From contig NZ_JADPJL010000061.1 of the NCBI RefSeq assembly GCF_023073415.1, positions 1 through 64,000 on the forward strand: DNA of 64,000 nucleotides, in the 5' to 3' direction. Origin of the DNA: Bradyrhizobium sp. 190 (GTDB lineage: Bacteria; Pseudomonadota; Alphaproteobacteria; Rhizobiales; Xanthobacteraceae). Under the pieces are notes generated by a model. It did no database searches. It saw only the letters and a list, made by a program, of their open reading frames with translations, and was not told the DNA's origin. A program made the position numbers and the translations under genes. Of this stretch, positions 28,955 through 37,693 are shown one piece after another. Positions within the stretch are counted from its first letter, which is position 1. Each line of letters begins with the position of its first letter.

Positions 28955-29389
28955 TGCGCGCAAAACCTCCCAGCCAAGCTCCCTTCGCTCCGAATACTGC
29001 TCGGCGTCGCCGCTGTTCGACGACGGCTATTCAGCATTCAGAAGGTTCGCGGAACTCAATCACGTCAGCCCGGAGCCGTGGTCTCCCTTGTTTTGAGAGG
29101 GCCGATAAGTGCAGCCGGTGATGGAGAGGCGAAATGCACCTTTTGAACGAAATAGCGGTGCCCTAGCCCGGGGATTTTAACGGCAGAATCATGGAAAGTT
29201 TTCAAAAATCGGGTCGGAGATTCGTCAGATGAGTGCGGTCTATGCTGTGTTCAGCTGCATCGCCAGATCAGTCAGATTATCGGTGCCACCAAACGCGAAC
29301 AGCGCGGAGGCAACTTCAACGGTCGCGAACCTACGCAATCTCCGCATGCCTCAAAGGTTCGAAGTCAAACGCCACTCTGGAGCTAGCCT
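28955..29389. other. Intergenic between trpC and flavin reductase
   Basis: No gene recognised. The region aligns in short blocks with 48870-49600 of the decayed copy (for example the segments around 29190 and 49097, and 29330 and 49560), so it was part of the duplicated unit. Confidence 0.4.
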
Positions 29390-29914
29390 ATGAGCTGCCA
29401 ATCGCCTCCCGGGATAAGCGATATTCGGTCAATCGAGGCGATCGAGTTTCGCCAAGCCATGCGAAATCTGGCGAGCGGCGTGTCCATTGTAGCGACCGGA
29501 ACGGCCCACGGACGGCGCGGCTTAACTGTCAGCTCTATTACCTCGATCTGCATGGAGCCTCCCTGCCTGCTGGTCGGCATTAATGCCAGTTCCGAAACTC
29601 ACGACGCGATACTGGCCAACGGCACTTTTGGCGTGAGTCTTCTCGGCGGCAATCAGCAGGACCTCGCACTGCGTTTCGCCGGCCGGCATGGCGCAAACGG
29701 TGTCCATCGTTTCGATACAACGCCATGGGATCAGGGCGTCCTTGACGTACCAGTACTGCAAAGCGCAGTTTGTGTGCTCGAATGCGTCTTGCATCACCAC
29801 CAAATCATCGGCACTCATGGGATCTTTATCGGCCGGGTTGTCGCGACGCGAGCAGCTCAAGGCAATCCACTCATCAGCTTCCGTGGCGAGCTTCGAACGC
29901 TACTGTACGGCTGA
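29390..29914 (+). CDS. Flavin reductase family protein
   Basis: 174 residues with the HpaC/DIM6-type split-barrel fold: FRQAMRNLASGVSIVATG, then GLTVSSITSICMEPPCLLVG, then GTFGVSLLGGNQQDLALRFA and a C-terminal HGIFIGRVV strand. Family members supply reduced flavin to two-component monooxygenases or bind FMN themselves. No partner oxygenase is adjacent. A frameshifted paralogue lies at 49609-50115. Confidence 0.8.
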   Translation: MSCQSPPGISDIRSIEAIEFRQAMRNLASGVSIVATGTAHGRRGLTVSSITSICMEPPCLLVGINASSETHDAILANGTFGVSLLGGNQQDLALRFAGRHGANGVHRFDTTPWDQGVLDVPVLQSAVCVLECVLHHHQIIGTHGIFIGRVVATRAAQGNPLISFRGELRTLLYG

Positions 29915-30000
29915 GTGCGTGTTTTCACCGCAATTCGCTATTCGTAACGAAACTCTACGGCTAGGCTTATGTTGAAAGCCGCAATGAAGGAGCCGAGTTT

Positions 30001-30302
30001 ATGATCTTAGAATACTCGCCCGAGAGAGGGGTGCAACTGGCGGAGCCCTTCGATTTTTGCGGGTTTAAGCTCGTCTTGAAGGGCCCGCATGCCGCCAAGC
30101 CTTCAGACTTGAAAGGGATCACGCTCGTTGACCACGACAACGCGCTGGTGCCTATTGATTTATGCCTATCCTGCCTGGCTGCCCCAAGGACAACGAAACC
30201 TGGGAAGCAGCCTATGCCAAGATGGTCGCAAGCGCGCGCGAGCGCGGCTGGATTGACGCTAAAGCAAATGCGATTCGCGCACACATCGAAAGAAGGTTCT
30301 GA
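30001..30302 (+). pseudogene. Small conserved protein split between two frames
   Basis: From the ATG at 30001: MILEYSPERGVQLAEPFDFC, continuing through LKGITLVDHDNALVPIDL. A second frame with its own ATG at 30162 gives MPILPGCPKDNETWEAAYAK, ending in RAHIERRF at 30302. The halves read naturally as one protein after a single indel near 30165. A remnant of the first half is present at about 50186-50252 in the decayed copy. The family is unknown. Confidence 0.45.
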
Positions 30303-30577
30303 TCAGAAAAATCCGAGGCAGCTCGCATCCTGAGTTAGTGCCCTGCATGCGAGTGACACTCGTCCCTAATCTGTCTCGATAGCGACTCCTTTGGCAGCTC
30401 GGCTTCTTGCCCAGAAGCGGACAGCATGATGGCGGCAAGAAGATCAGCCCTGAATGGAAACCCGCCAGGCATCAGCTGCGCCGCTCACCAAGACGGCGTC
30501 CTTAAGGCCTTGGCGCTGGCACGCTAGCCCGGCTCGGGCCAGATGAACATATGCACACGACGGCCGCCCAAAAGGAC

Positions 30578-30608
30578 TTGAATCGCACGTGGCGTCAAAT
30601 TGTAAGAT
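30578..30608 (+). promoter_or_regulatory. MerR-type promoter/operator, copy 4
   Basis: -35 TTGAAT (30578-30583), 19-bp spacer with CACGTGGCGTCAA, -10 TAAGAT (30603-30608). It lies 92 nt upstream of the first GcrA-like frame. Copy 9 precedes the paralogous GcrA-like genes, so this promoter-gene pairing is conserved. Confidence 0.7.
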
Positions 30609-30699
30609 CTCAAAACAGGTGGCGCCGGCTTCCGGCCGCGCCGCGCTCAATCCGAGAAGCGTGGTTTTGTTCTGTCCGCACAGACCCCTGGGAGCTGGT

Positions 30700-30801
30700 A
30701 TGGCGACAAGATCGCGCAAATGCATAAAAGTCGACTGGGTTGCAGAAGCTCCCAAGGAGCTGTGGCGGCAAGCTTCGCTCGCCAGGATCGGCGCGACATA
30801 G
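30700..30801 (+). pseudogene. GcrA-like N-terminal fragment
   Basis: ATG at 30700 with GGGAGC upstream. Encodes 33 residues with PKELWRQASLARIGAT then stop. The paralogue at 50700 continues as TGTTFQEIARYFG, and the matching DNA is still present here just after the stop (GAAGAGATTTCCGAGTATCT), so an indel has truncated this copy. The segment resembles the helix-turn-helix start of GcrA proteins. Confidence 0.45.
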
Positions 30802-30832
30802 AAGAGATTTCCGAGTATCTCGGAGCGGGAAT

Positions 30833-31039
30833 GTGAAAAGACCTGACGGCTCCAGGAAGGTCTTGCTAGTCAACCACACTGAAGGCCAATGCCGGGCCAT
30901 TGTCGGCCTCAAAGATGGAGATGCCGGAGCCGCCTATATGTGTGGCGAGCCTGTACTGAGAAGATCGCGCACGAAACTCTCGTCATGGTGCGCTTATCAC
31001 CATTGTCGGATGCACGCAGCCCCTGTCGGGCAAAACTGA
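30833..31039 (+). CDS. GcrA-like C-terminal zinc-motif protein
   Basis: 68 residues from a GTG at 30833: VKRPDGSRKVL, then GQCRAIVGLKDGDAGAAYMC, then GEPVLRRSRTKLSSWCAYHH. The spaced cysteines and the C-x2-H (WCAYHH) resemble the C-terminal domain of GcrA, the alphaproteobacterial cell-cycle regulator that works with sigma-70 at methylated GANTC sites. The corresponding N-terminal helix-turn-helix is in a separate upstream frame. Whether this piece is translated alone is unknown; the same GTG-start arrangement is kept in the 50.8 kb paralogue. Confidence 0.45.
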   Translation: MKRPDGSRKVLLVNHTEGQCRAIVGLKDGDAGAAYMCGEPVLRRSRTKLSSWCAYHHCRMHAAPVGQN

Positions 31040-31261
31040 AGTACGTGAGCAAGAGCCTACACTTTGAGTCTCCGGATTACATCCACCCTATCTGAGGCCC
31101 CATGGCTTCGTCACAAGCTGCACTCTTGCAGATACCTGACGGGAGACGCCTCATCTAAGACAATAAAGCCGTAATTGATACCTTTCGAGCGACGTTGAGG
31201 AGCTCTCATTGGCCGCTTCGGCAGGGAAAGTACTGCGCAAGCCAGGGAAAACGGAAGACTA

Positions 31262-32797
31262 ATGATTGATCTCTGCACGCTGATTGAGCGCAACGCGGCG
31301 TTCTCTCCCGACAAGCCCGCGATCCGTTTCCAGGGCGAGACCTTGAGCTACGCGCTCTTCAATCAACGGATCGAGCAGGTCGCGCGCGCCCTAAAAAGCC
31401 AGCTCGGTGTGGAGAGAGGCGATCGCGTCGCGATCCTCAGCCTTAACCGGCCTGAACATCTGGTGCTGCTCTATGCGTGCGCGCGGCTCGGCGCAATGCT
31501 CGTGCCACTGAACTGGAGGCTTGCGCTCGCCGAGCAGCTCTTCATCCTTTCCGACGCCGCCCCCAGGGTGCTGGTGGTCGAACAAGCCTTCGAGGCACTC
31601 CTGCCGGTGCTGGCGGAGCAACTGCCGGATATCTTTGTCGTCGGCTTGGATTTTGTGCCCCTCGGCGGAAGTAAATGGGATGGCCTGCTGAACCGAGGGC
31701 GCGGCGATGGTCGCAATCCGCACACGGACCTGTCCTGCCCGCTTCTGATCGTCTATACCTCGGGCACCACAGGGCGGCCGAAAGGGGCTGTGCTGCGCCA
31801 AGAGGCGTTGCTGTGGAATGGGGTTATGAGTCAGCACATGCATGGCCTCACCTCGGCTGATCATGTCTTGACAGTGTTGCCGCTGTTCCACGTGGGTGGC
31901 CTCAATATCCAGACGACGCCAGCGTTGCATCACGGCGCGACGGTAACGATCCACACGCGGTTTACGCCAGAGGCGACGCTTGCTGCGTTCGAGCGCGAAC
32001 GGCCAACTCTGACCGTGCTGGTGCCTGCCACGATTCAAGCCCTGACCGAGCATCCCCAGTGGTCGACCACCGACCTGACCTCACTCAGAGCAATTTCCAC
32101 CGGCTCAACCATGGTGCCGCAGCACCTGATCGAACGCTTTGTCACACGCAGCGTACCAGTGCTGCAGGTGTATGGATCGACGGAGACCTGCCCAATTGCT
32201 GTCTATACGAGGCTCGGCGGTGATCTCTCACGTGAGGGTACGGCTGGCCTGCCCGGCCTTCTCTGCGAAGCGGCAATCATCAATGATGGGCGCAACAAAC
32301 TGCCGCCAGGCACCCTGGGCGAGATCGCCGTGCGCGGGCCTAATGTCTTCTGCGAATATTGGGGCAATCAAGAAGCAACGCGCGAGGCGCTGCATAACGG
32401 CTGGTATCACACTGGCGACATCGGCCGCCGCGATGCCGATGGGTATTTTTGGGTCCATGATCGTAAGAAGAATCTGATCATTTCCGGCGGGGAAAACATT
32501 TATCCGGCGGAAGTCGAGCGTGTGCTTGTGGAGCATCCCGATGTTGCAGAATGCGCTGTCGTGGGTCGGCCCGATTCGCGTTGGGATGAAGTACCAGTCG
32601 CCTATGTGATCAGGCGGTCGGGCGCGCGGATTGAAGCGGAAGCACTGAACGCGCATATGCAGTCGCAGCTCGCCCGTTTCAAAGTGCCGCGCGAAATCAT
32701 TTTCACGGAAGAATTGCCGCGAACGGGGTTGGGCAAGATCCAGCACTTTATGCTGAAAGCGCTCGATGCGCGAAGCCAGCAGGGAGGCACCAAATGA
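31262..32797 (+). CDS. AMP-dependent acyl-CoA ligase
   Basis: 511 residues, full length. Activates a carboxylic acid as acyl-AMP and then acyl-CoA. Motifs: YTSGTTGRPKGAVL (P-loop A3), QVYGSTETCP, GWYHTGDIGRRDADGYFWVHDRKKN (A7/A8 hinge), and the catalytic lysine near the end in LPRTGLGKIQH. The substrate is probably a medium-chain or aromatic acid, not decidable. It follows the GcrA-like gene by about 220 bp and may supply acyl-CoA to the carboxylase of the same region (inference). The stop overlaps by ATGA with a short frame that starts like another acyl-CoA ligase. Confidence 0.82.
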   Translation: MIDLCTLIERNAAFSPDKPAIRFQGETLSYALFNQRIEQVARALKSQLGVERGDRVAILSLNRPEHLVLLYACARLGAMLVPLNWRLALAEQLFILSDAAPRVLVVEQAFEALLPVLAEQLPDIFVVGLDFVPLGGSKWDGLLNRGRGDGRNPHTDLSCPLLIVYTSGTTGRPKGAVLRQEALLWNGVMSQHMHGLTSADHVLTVLPLFHVGGLNIQTTPALHHGATVTIHTRFTPEATLAAFERERPTLTVLVPATIQALTEHPQWSTTDLTSLRAISTGSTMVPQHLIERFVTRSVPVLQVYGSTETCPIAVYTRLGGDLSREGTAGLPGLLCEAAIINDGRNKLPPGTLGEIAVRGPNVFCEYWGNQEATREALHNGWYHTGDIGRRDADGYFWVHDRKKNLIISGGENIYPAEVERVLVEHPDVAECAVVGRPDSRWDEVPVAYVIRRSGARIEAEALNAHMQSQLARFKVPREIIFTEELPRTGLGKIQHFMLKALDARSQQGGTK

Positions 32798-32895
32798 ATA
32801 TCGCGGATTGGGTCTGGCAATATTTCCCTTGCTTCCCGCAGGCGATCTTCCGTCTCAAGCTCACTGAGCCGTTTCGATCAACTGCTCTACATTAA
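32794..32895 (+). pseudogene. Truncated start of a following gene
   Basis: The ATG overlaps the ligase stop (ATGA). Reads MNIADWVWQYFPCFPQAIFR, then stops after 33 residues. MNIADW is a common opening of acyl-CoA ligases, so a second, translationally coupled ligase may have been cut off here. Confidence 0.35.
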
Positions 32896-32968
32896 TACGC
32901 TGCCGCACGTTAATCGTAGTGCGGCTTGCGCTTCCGTCGCAATATGCCAAGTACCACGGAGCTCGTTG

Positions 32969-34285
32969 ATGCCGCGGATCCTAATTATGAACGCCGGTAC
33001 CGCCCAAATGTCGGGTGCCGATCTGACGGCAATCCAACTTTCGCTTGCAGCCAAGTCGGCCTGGCGCTCCGTATGGTTTGCGCAAGCGGGCGACCTAATT
33101 GTCTCTCCGGTAGCGATCCCAAATGACCTGCTTCACTACGTTGGCGCGACGCTAAGGTTCGACCCATCGACTGTCCTGGTGCTCGTGCCAGAAAACGCGG
33201 ACGAGACCCGAGTCCTTTGTGACTTCACTCTGCAGTCCAATACAATTGTGGAACAAATCCGCCGCCACATTCGTGAGAAAACACATTGGGAACTATGTGC
33301 TTGCTATTCCACTGAAGGCGTTGCGCGCTTGGCGGCAATGCTCGGCATACAGCAGAACGGGGAGGACTTCGCTCTGCAGCGAGGCCCTGATCTATTGAAT
33401 CGTAAAAGCCACTTCCGTCAATTGGCAACAAGCGTCACGCTTCCGTTGCCCAGTGGATGCATAGCAACAAGCTCAGAAGAATTGTTCAGAGCGGTCAACT
33501 CCCTAAAGCTTGAAACCGGCAGCGTCATTGTAAAGTTAGATAATGGAGCCGGCGGGGTTGGAAATGTCATATTAACTGGCAAGGAGAGCGCTCCACTACC
33601 TGGGGCAAGGGAGACGCGGCGGGTCCTTTGGCCGTCGTTTGATCCTGATGCACTTTGGTCTGAGATGACAACCCCCTCCTGTAAAACAGTCGTCGTAGAA
33701 TCATACCACTTGGCCCGTTCTCTGTTCTACCTCGAGTTTGAAATCGAGGAAAATGGTTCAATCGCATACGTCAACAGTGGAAACATACGTCTGCATCGAA
33801 GCGAAGATCGGGCCGAAAGAGCTCTCGTCTGGACTGGTCTAGAGCTTCCGAGCGACCTGAGCAATGAGCAGTACTCGACCGCTTACGCGCACGCCTATCG
33901 ATTTGTGGAGCTTGCGCGGACATTGGGTTACCGCGGAATGATCAACATAGATGCCATTTTCTCGATCGACGGGCGGCTGCTGTTTAATGAAGCGAACGGT
34001 CGGTGGGGCGGTGGCTCGGTACTGCACAGCATTGCTGACCGGTTGCTAGGAGCGGACTATTCCCATTCCTACGTGATTTCATCTGTGCGGAATGTCCGAC
34101 TAAACTCCCTCCGAACGGCGCTTGATTGCTTTGTCGATGAAGGATTGCTATTTGATAGCATACACAAGGAAGGCGTTATTCCGCTTGCCGCCGACCAAGA
34201 GGCAGGCACGGTGGAGTGTCTCGTGATCGCGCGCGACAGGCTGGTGGGCCGGAATTTCGAGCATCGATTATTGAGGATAGTCTGA
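32969..34285 (+). CDS. ATP-grasp ligase (preATP-grasp, PGM1-like)
   Basis: 438 residues from the ATG at 32969, with CGGAG 6 nt upstream. Residues about 1-150 form a Rossmann-like preATP-grasp domain. Residues about 150-400 form an ATP-grasp domain: a lysine strand with a glycine loop, VIVKLDNGAGGVGNV, then a late metal/phosphate motif LLFNEANGRWGGGSV. The layout is like the peptide ligases of the pheganomycin PGM1 type, which join amino acids or peptides via acyl-phosphates. It is the most ligase-like member of the 33-37 kb group, facing the oxygenase pair across a 970 bp gap. The substrate is unknown. Confidence 0.7.
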   Translation: MPRILIMNAGTAQMSGADLTAIQLSLAAKSAWRSVWFAQAGDLIVSPVAIPNDLLHYVGATLRFDPSTVLVLVPENADETRVLCDFTLQSNTIVEQIRRHIREKTHWELCACYSTEGVARLAAMLGIQQNGEDFALQRGPDLLNRKSHFRQLATSVTLPLPSGCIATSSEELFRAVNSLKLETGSVIVKLDNGAGGVGNVILTGKESAPLPGARETRRVLWPSFDPDALWSEMTTPSCKTVVVESYHLARSLFYLEFEIEENGSIAYVNSGNIRLHRSEDRAERALVWTGLELPSDLSNEQYSTAYAHAYRFVELARTLGYRGMINIDAIFSIDGRLLFNEANGRWGGGSVLHSIADRLLGADYSHSYVISSVRNVRLNSLRTALDCFVDEGLLFDSIHKEGVIPLAADQEAGTVECLVIARDRLVGRNFEHRLLRIV

Positions 34286-35259
34286 TCTGGACCACTGCCC
34301 CATGTTCCACCCTTCAAGATGCTTTGTTCGGTCCATTTGTTCCAACTTGCACAACAGCCCTGTTCCCAACCATCTGCTGGAGCCCAAAGGCGCCTGATGA
34401 GATGGCAAAGCACTCTCTTCAGTGGCCGCTCGCGCCGCTGTCTTATTCTGCCATTCCAAACCCACCTTGTTCGGCGCACGAATTGTCACGCTTCTCATGA
34501 ACATACCACAACCGTGCAAACGGTTTAGTTTCTGTACTCCCGACGCGCGGAGCACCAGACTTCCGGAGCGATGCAGATCGGCAGCCAACTTTGCGGTAAT
34601 TGGCCCTGTTCTTCAGTTGATCAAAGTAGTTAGGCCGGCGCTGCGGCGTTTGTCGGTGCCATCTAGATTCCGCGCGCGAGTGCGACAGTATCGAGCAAGA
34701 TCGTTTTCGTAAGCTTACGCTAAGTTACCAGACTACAACTAGTTCTGCTACGACATGGCATGAAGCGCGGCAGACCTGCCGACCTGACCGAAGGACGCGT
34801 CCGCGACGGCGGTGCTCGACGTGAGAGCTCTCCACGGGTTCGCGGCTCGCGATCTCTAACTGGGCACGATCAATTCGGCTCGTGTCCTTTCGCGCTTGTC
34901 GCCCAAACCCGAGACGCTCGTGCGTGATCGGTGACGCGAGCTCCGGCGACGTTGACGGCACGCGATCACTGGGCCAGAGCGCGAGCATGCGCGCGAGCGT
35001 TGTCATTGTTGCCCATCGTCATGCCCCGGGCTTCTCCGGCAGGAAGAGTTTGCTGGGCATACCGAACCAGCACAACCAACGAATGCGCGATAGCCCTGGG
35101 CGACAGGGCGATGGGTTGGCCAGAACAAAGTCCTTCCGTTATAGCGACGGGCGACGAAGACCACAAAGTATCTTTGTGCGCAGCTACGGGCGCATCCAGT
35201 TAGGGCATCCGGCCTGCATCAATAGACCTCATTCGCGACGCCATCACACGCCGTGCCAT
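34286..35259. other. Intergenic, no gene
   Basis: 970 bp between convergent genes. Only short, arginine-rich open frames typical of chance reading in GC-rich DNA. No clear terminator was picked out. Confidence 0.4.
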
Positions 35260-35937
35260 CTAGCTAGCCGACCGCACGCGAGCGGAATGGTCTTCGACTA
35301 TCCGGCGGTTCGCACCGTCGTATTTTGAACAAAAGTAGACGAGTGACCGACGTTCCCCCGCGTGCACCTGCCTTACCTCATGCCAGAACCTACATGTTGT
35401 GATAAGCACTGTTCCTAAGTGTGGACGAAACACTTGGAGTTTACGGTCGGTTGAATACACGACGAACTCACCGCCCTCGAACTCTGTCGCGAGCTGGACA
35501 ATTACAGAATACTCGAAGTCGGGGTCGCTCTCAGCATCCAAATGGATACTAACGAAGGACCGAGGCGGCATGCGATGCACTTGGCATCGACGAATCACGT
35601 ACTCCGATGACGCTCCGAAGATCCTTCTAAGCGCAGAGACCCGCTCTTTTCTTTCCAGCAGTTCGATGATCTGCGCTGAAGCTGTACCATTCACGTTGCT
35701 AGGATTATGGCCGGCGTGATCTAGCCGCACTCGTTTCACAAAAACATTGTGACAATCGCCGGCATCGCCCTTCCGAACCTGTTCTTCTGGAATATCGGAC
35801 TGCAGCTGATCGATCCTCGTCAACTCGTCTTTGGTGAACAGCGTATCGGGGGCAATCAGGACCGTACCTTTATCTGCCAGCTCTGCACGGTATTTCGCGA
35901 TGGCATCTTCTGAAAGCAGACCAAGTTTATCACTCAT
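35260..35937 (-). CDS. 2-oxoglutarate/Fe(II)-dependent oxygenase
   Basis: 225 residues. Jelly-roll dioxygenase with the iron triad H132-x-D134 (SIHLDAES) and H186 (CRFWHEVRQV), and a 2-oxoglutarate-binding arginine at 196-197 in GERRSLVYF. The order and spacing match prolyl-4-hydroxylase-like enzymes. Such enzymes hydroxylate or desaturate amino acids or peptides. It starts 37 nt after the stop of the haem-oxygenase-like/GFA fusion on the same strand, so the two probably form an operon under MerR-type promoter copy 5. Confidence 0.75.
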   Translation of the reverse strand: MSDKLGLLSEDAIAKYRAELADKGTVLIAPDTLFTKDELTRIDQLQSDIPEEQVRKGDAGDCHNVFVKRVRLDHAGHNPSNVNGTASAQIIELLERKERVSALRRIFGASSEYVIRRCQVHRMPPRSFVSIHLDAESDPDFEYSVIVQLATEFEGGEFVVYSTDRKLQVFRPHLGTVLITTCRFWHEVRQVHAGERRSLVYFCSKYDGANRRIVEDHSARVRSAS

Positions 35938-35974
35938 TGTGCGCGCCTTTCGGATTCACTCAAATTCGACTCTT

Positions 35975-37153
35975 CTAATCCGCCTGCAACGAGCGGATCG
36001 CCAGATCCCAATTCTGGCCGTCGAAATCATCTATTCTTATGCTTTCGATCGTCGCTCCATCTAGGCATCGAACATTTACGCTGAATCCTGAAGGATTCGA
36101 TCGCGGCCGATAGAATGGCTTGATGCCGCAAACCGGACAAAACGTATGCCGAGCGATGTTCTTATTGAACTTGTATGTAGTGAGGAGTTCTTCGCCGCAT
36201 TCAATCCTGAGCTTGTCGTCGGCAACGAGCATGTGCAAAAATCCAGACATTTCGCAGATTGAGCAATTGCACTTCACTGCAGAAATCTCTGCTGGCGCTC
36301 GTACGTAGAACTTGACAGACCCACAGTGACAGCGGCCACTGTGTTCAACCTCCGGCCGACCATCTCCGTCAAGCGAATCAATTCCGACTAGATTGCGGCA
36401 CCACTCTAAGCTGAGATCATACGCCCGGTCGAATTCATCCAACAAACGGCTATTGCAGTCGGCAGGGACCAGTTCGCTAATGAGCCTGCTTGTCATCTCT
36501 CCGTGATATTTCTCCGCAGGATCCTCGCCGCCAACATGGACCTGGAAATACTCAAGATCGTTAGATCGAGCATCAAAGGTTATGACTAAAGTGGTCCAAA
36601 GTGCCTGGATCATTTCCGCAGCATGTAGCTCAAAGGCAACCATGTAGGCGCAGCGCATTATGGGGTCTCTCGACGACAAGCCATGATATAGCGCACGCAA
36701 GTAACGGCTCGTTCTGGCGCTGTAGTTAGGCTGTATTTCTCGGCCAAGTAGGCGCCACGCATCTCGTTTAAAGAGCTTTGAGTGGAAGTTTTCTGTGTTC
36801 AGAGTGCTGGGTAGCGCAGCGTTGCCGCCTTGTAGAACCCGACTATGACCTCCCGTTTCATCCCAGCAGATAAAATTTGCGACCACACTGGTCAGCTCAA
36901 CGTCCCTCGGGAGGTCTCGATTGCGATGTATTGCGTCGAATATGAGATCCCTTTGCGATCCCGCCTGCAGGTACGGGAACGCTTGTGACATCGCCAAGTA
37001 TTCTGGCAGCAGACTGGCAACCCGATCTTTGGACATCTCCGCAGCGAACGGATGGAGACCAAGCAGAGCCCGGGCTCGGCTAGCCAAGTGCTCGCCAACT
37101 GGTATCTCTGAAGGTTGTTGCAGCTTAGAAGGAGAAGCTTGGGATAACGTCAT
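35975..37153 (-). CDS. Haem-oxygenase-like diiron oxidase fused to a GFA/CENP-V zinc domain
   Basis: 392 residues from the ATG at 37153 (MTLSQASPSKLQQ). Residues about 30-255 form an all-helical domain with candidate metal ligands E99, H103, E175, H206, E210 or E214 and H217 (in CWDETGGHSR, VAFELHAAEM and YFQVHVGGEDPAEKYHGEM). This fits the haem-oxygenase-like diiron oxidase superfamily, which cleaves or oxidises small amines and amino acids. Residues 273-392 are a GFA domain with zinc sites GRCHCGS, KCNCSIC and TFCPVCG. I do not know this fusion as a described protein. It is the first gene after MerR-type promoter copy 5. The frame is open to 37249, but the composition favours the ATG at 37153. 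Confidence 0.7.
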   Translation of the reverse strand: MTLSQASPSKLQQPSEIPVGEHLASRARALLGLHPFAAEMSKDRVASLLPEYLAMSQAFPYLQAGSQRDLIFDAIHRNRDLPRDVELTSVVANFICWDETGGHSRVLQGGNAALPSTLNTENFHSKLFKRDAWRLLGREIQPNYSARTSRYLRALYHGLSSRDPIMRCAYMVAFELHAAEMIQALWTTLVITFDARSNDLEYFQVHVGGEDPAEKYHGEMTSRLISELVPADCNSRLLDEFDRAYDLSLEWCRNLVGIDSLDGDGRPEVEHSGRCHCGSVKFYVRAPAEISAVKCNCSICEMSGFLHMLVADDKLRIECGEELLTTYKFNKNIARHTFCPVCGIKPFYRPRSNPSGFSVNVRCLDGATIESIRIDDFDGQNWDLAIRSLQAD

Positions 37154-37338
37154 TCGAACCCGGGCATGCAGAGAGAGAGATAGAGAATTCAATGGCTTGG
37201 CAACGAAGCAATACGCAAGCTTAGCGAAAACACCTAAGCCAGGGGACAAGTTTCAGCGCGCCCTTTCCTTGCCGCTCGAGCCTGATTTGCCATGAGCGAT
37301 AGACGCTTGCGTCGCATAGCGTTGATCTTCGCTTTTCC

Positions 37339-37369
37339 ACGCTACAACCTGACGCTACGTGAGATTCAA
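37339..37369 (-). promoter_or_regulatory. MerR-type promoter/operator, copy 5
   Basis: On the minus strand: -35 TTGAAT (37369-37364), 19-bp spacer with CACGTAGCGTCAGG, -10 TAGCGT (37344-37339). It points at the haem-oxygenase-like/GFA and 2-oxoglutarate oxygenase genes. The predicted leader is about 180 nt and includes a 27-codon frame (ATGCGACGC...) ending in ETCPLA before the enzyme start. It is divergent from the ParA-like gene at 37694, the same geometry as copy 1 before the inversion. Confidence 0.7.
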
Positions 37370-37693
37370 GCACTTAATTACATATCCATATCGATGATGT
37401 GCAGCTGATGGTGAAAGCAGTGATCATCACCGAGCGCCGTCGCCGCACTTCTCTTCCAAATTATTGCAAACCTGACGTGGAGCACCATCAGTAGTGACCG
37501 CTCAACATTCTTGTTCGCATGCATTTCGCGATACGTCGTGATGGAATGATATTAGAAAGCCCACCAATTGCTTTGGTAAGGTCTCAAAGATCCGCTTGTC
37601 CCTTCTTTCTGCCACGTTTGCCTCCAAAGAAGCGTTCAAGACTTGCTGATCGCGCGCTTCGCGATCGGGGTTAGCGCTTGTGAAGGGAATTCC

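Noticed and set aside
34725..35330. Open frames rich in Arg, Ala and Pro between the ATP-grasp gene and the oxygenase
   Set aside because: Composition and lack of any start signal or family pattern indicate chance frames.
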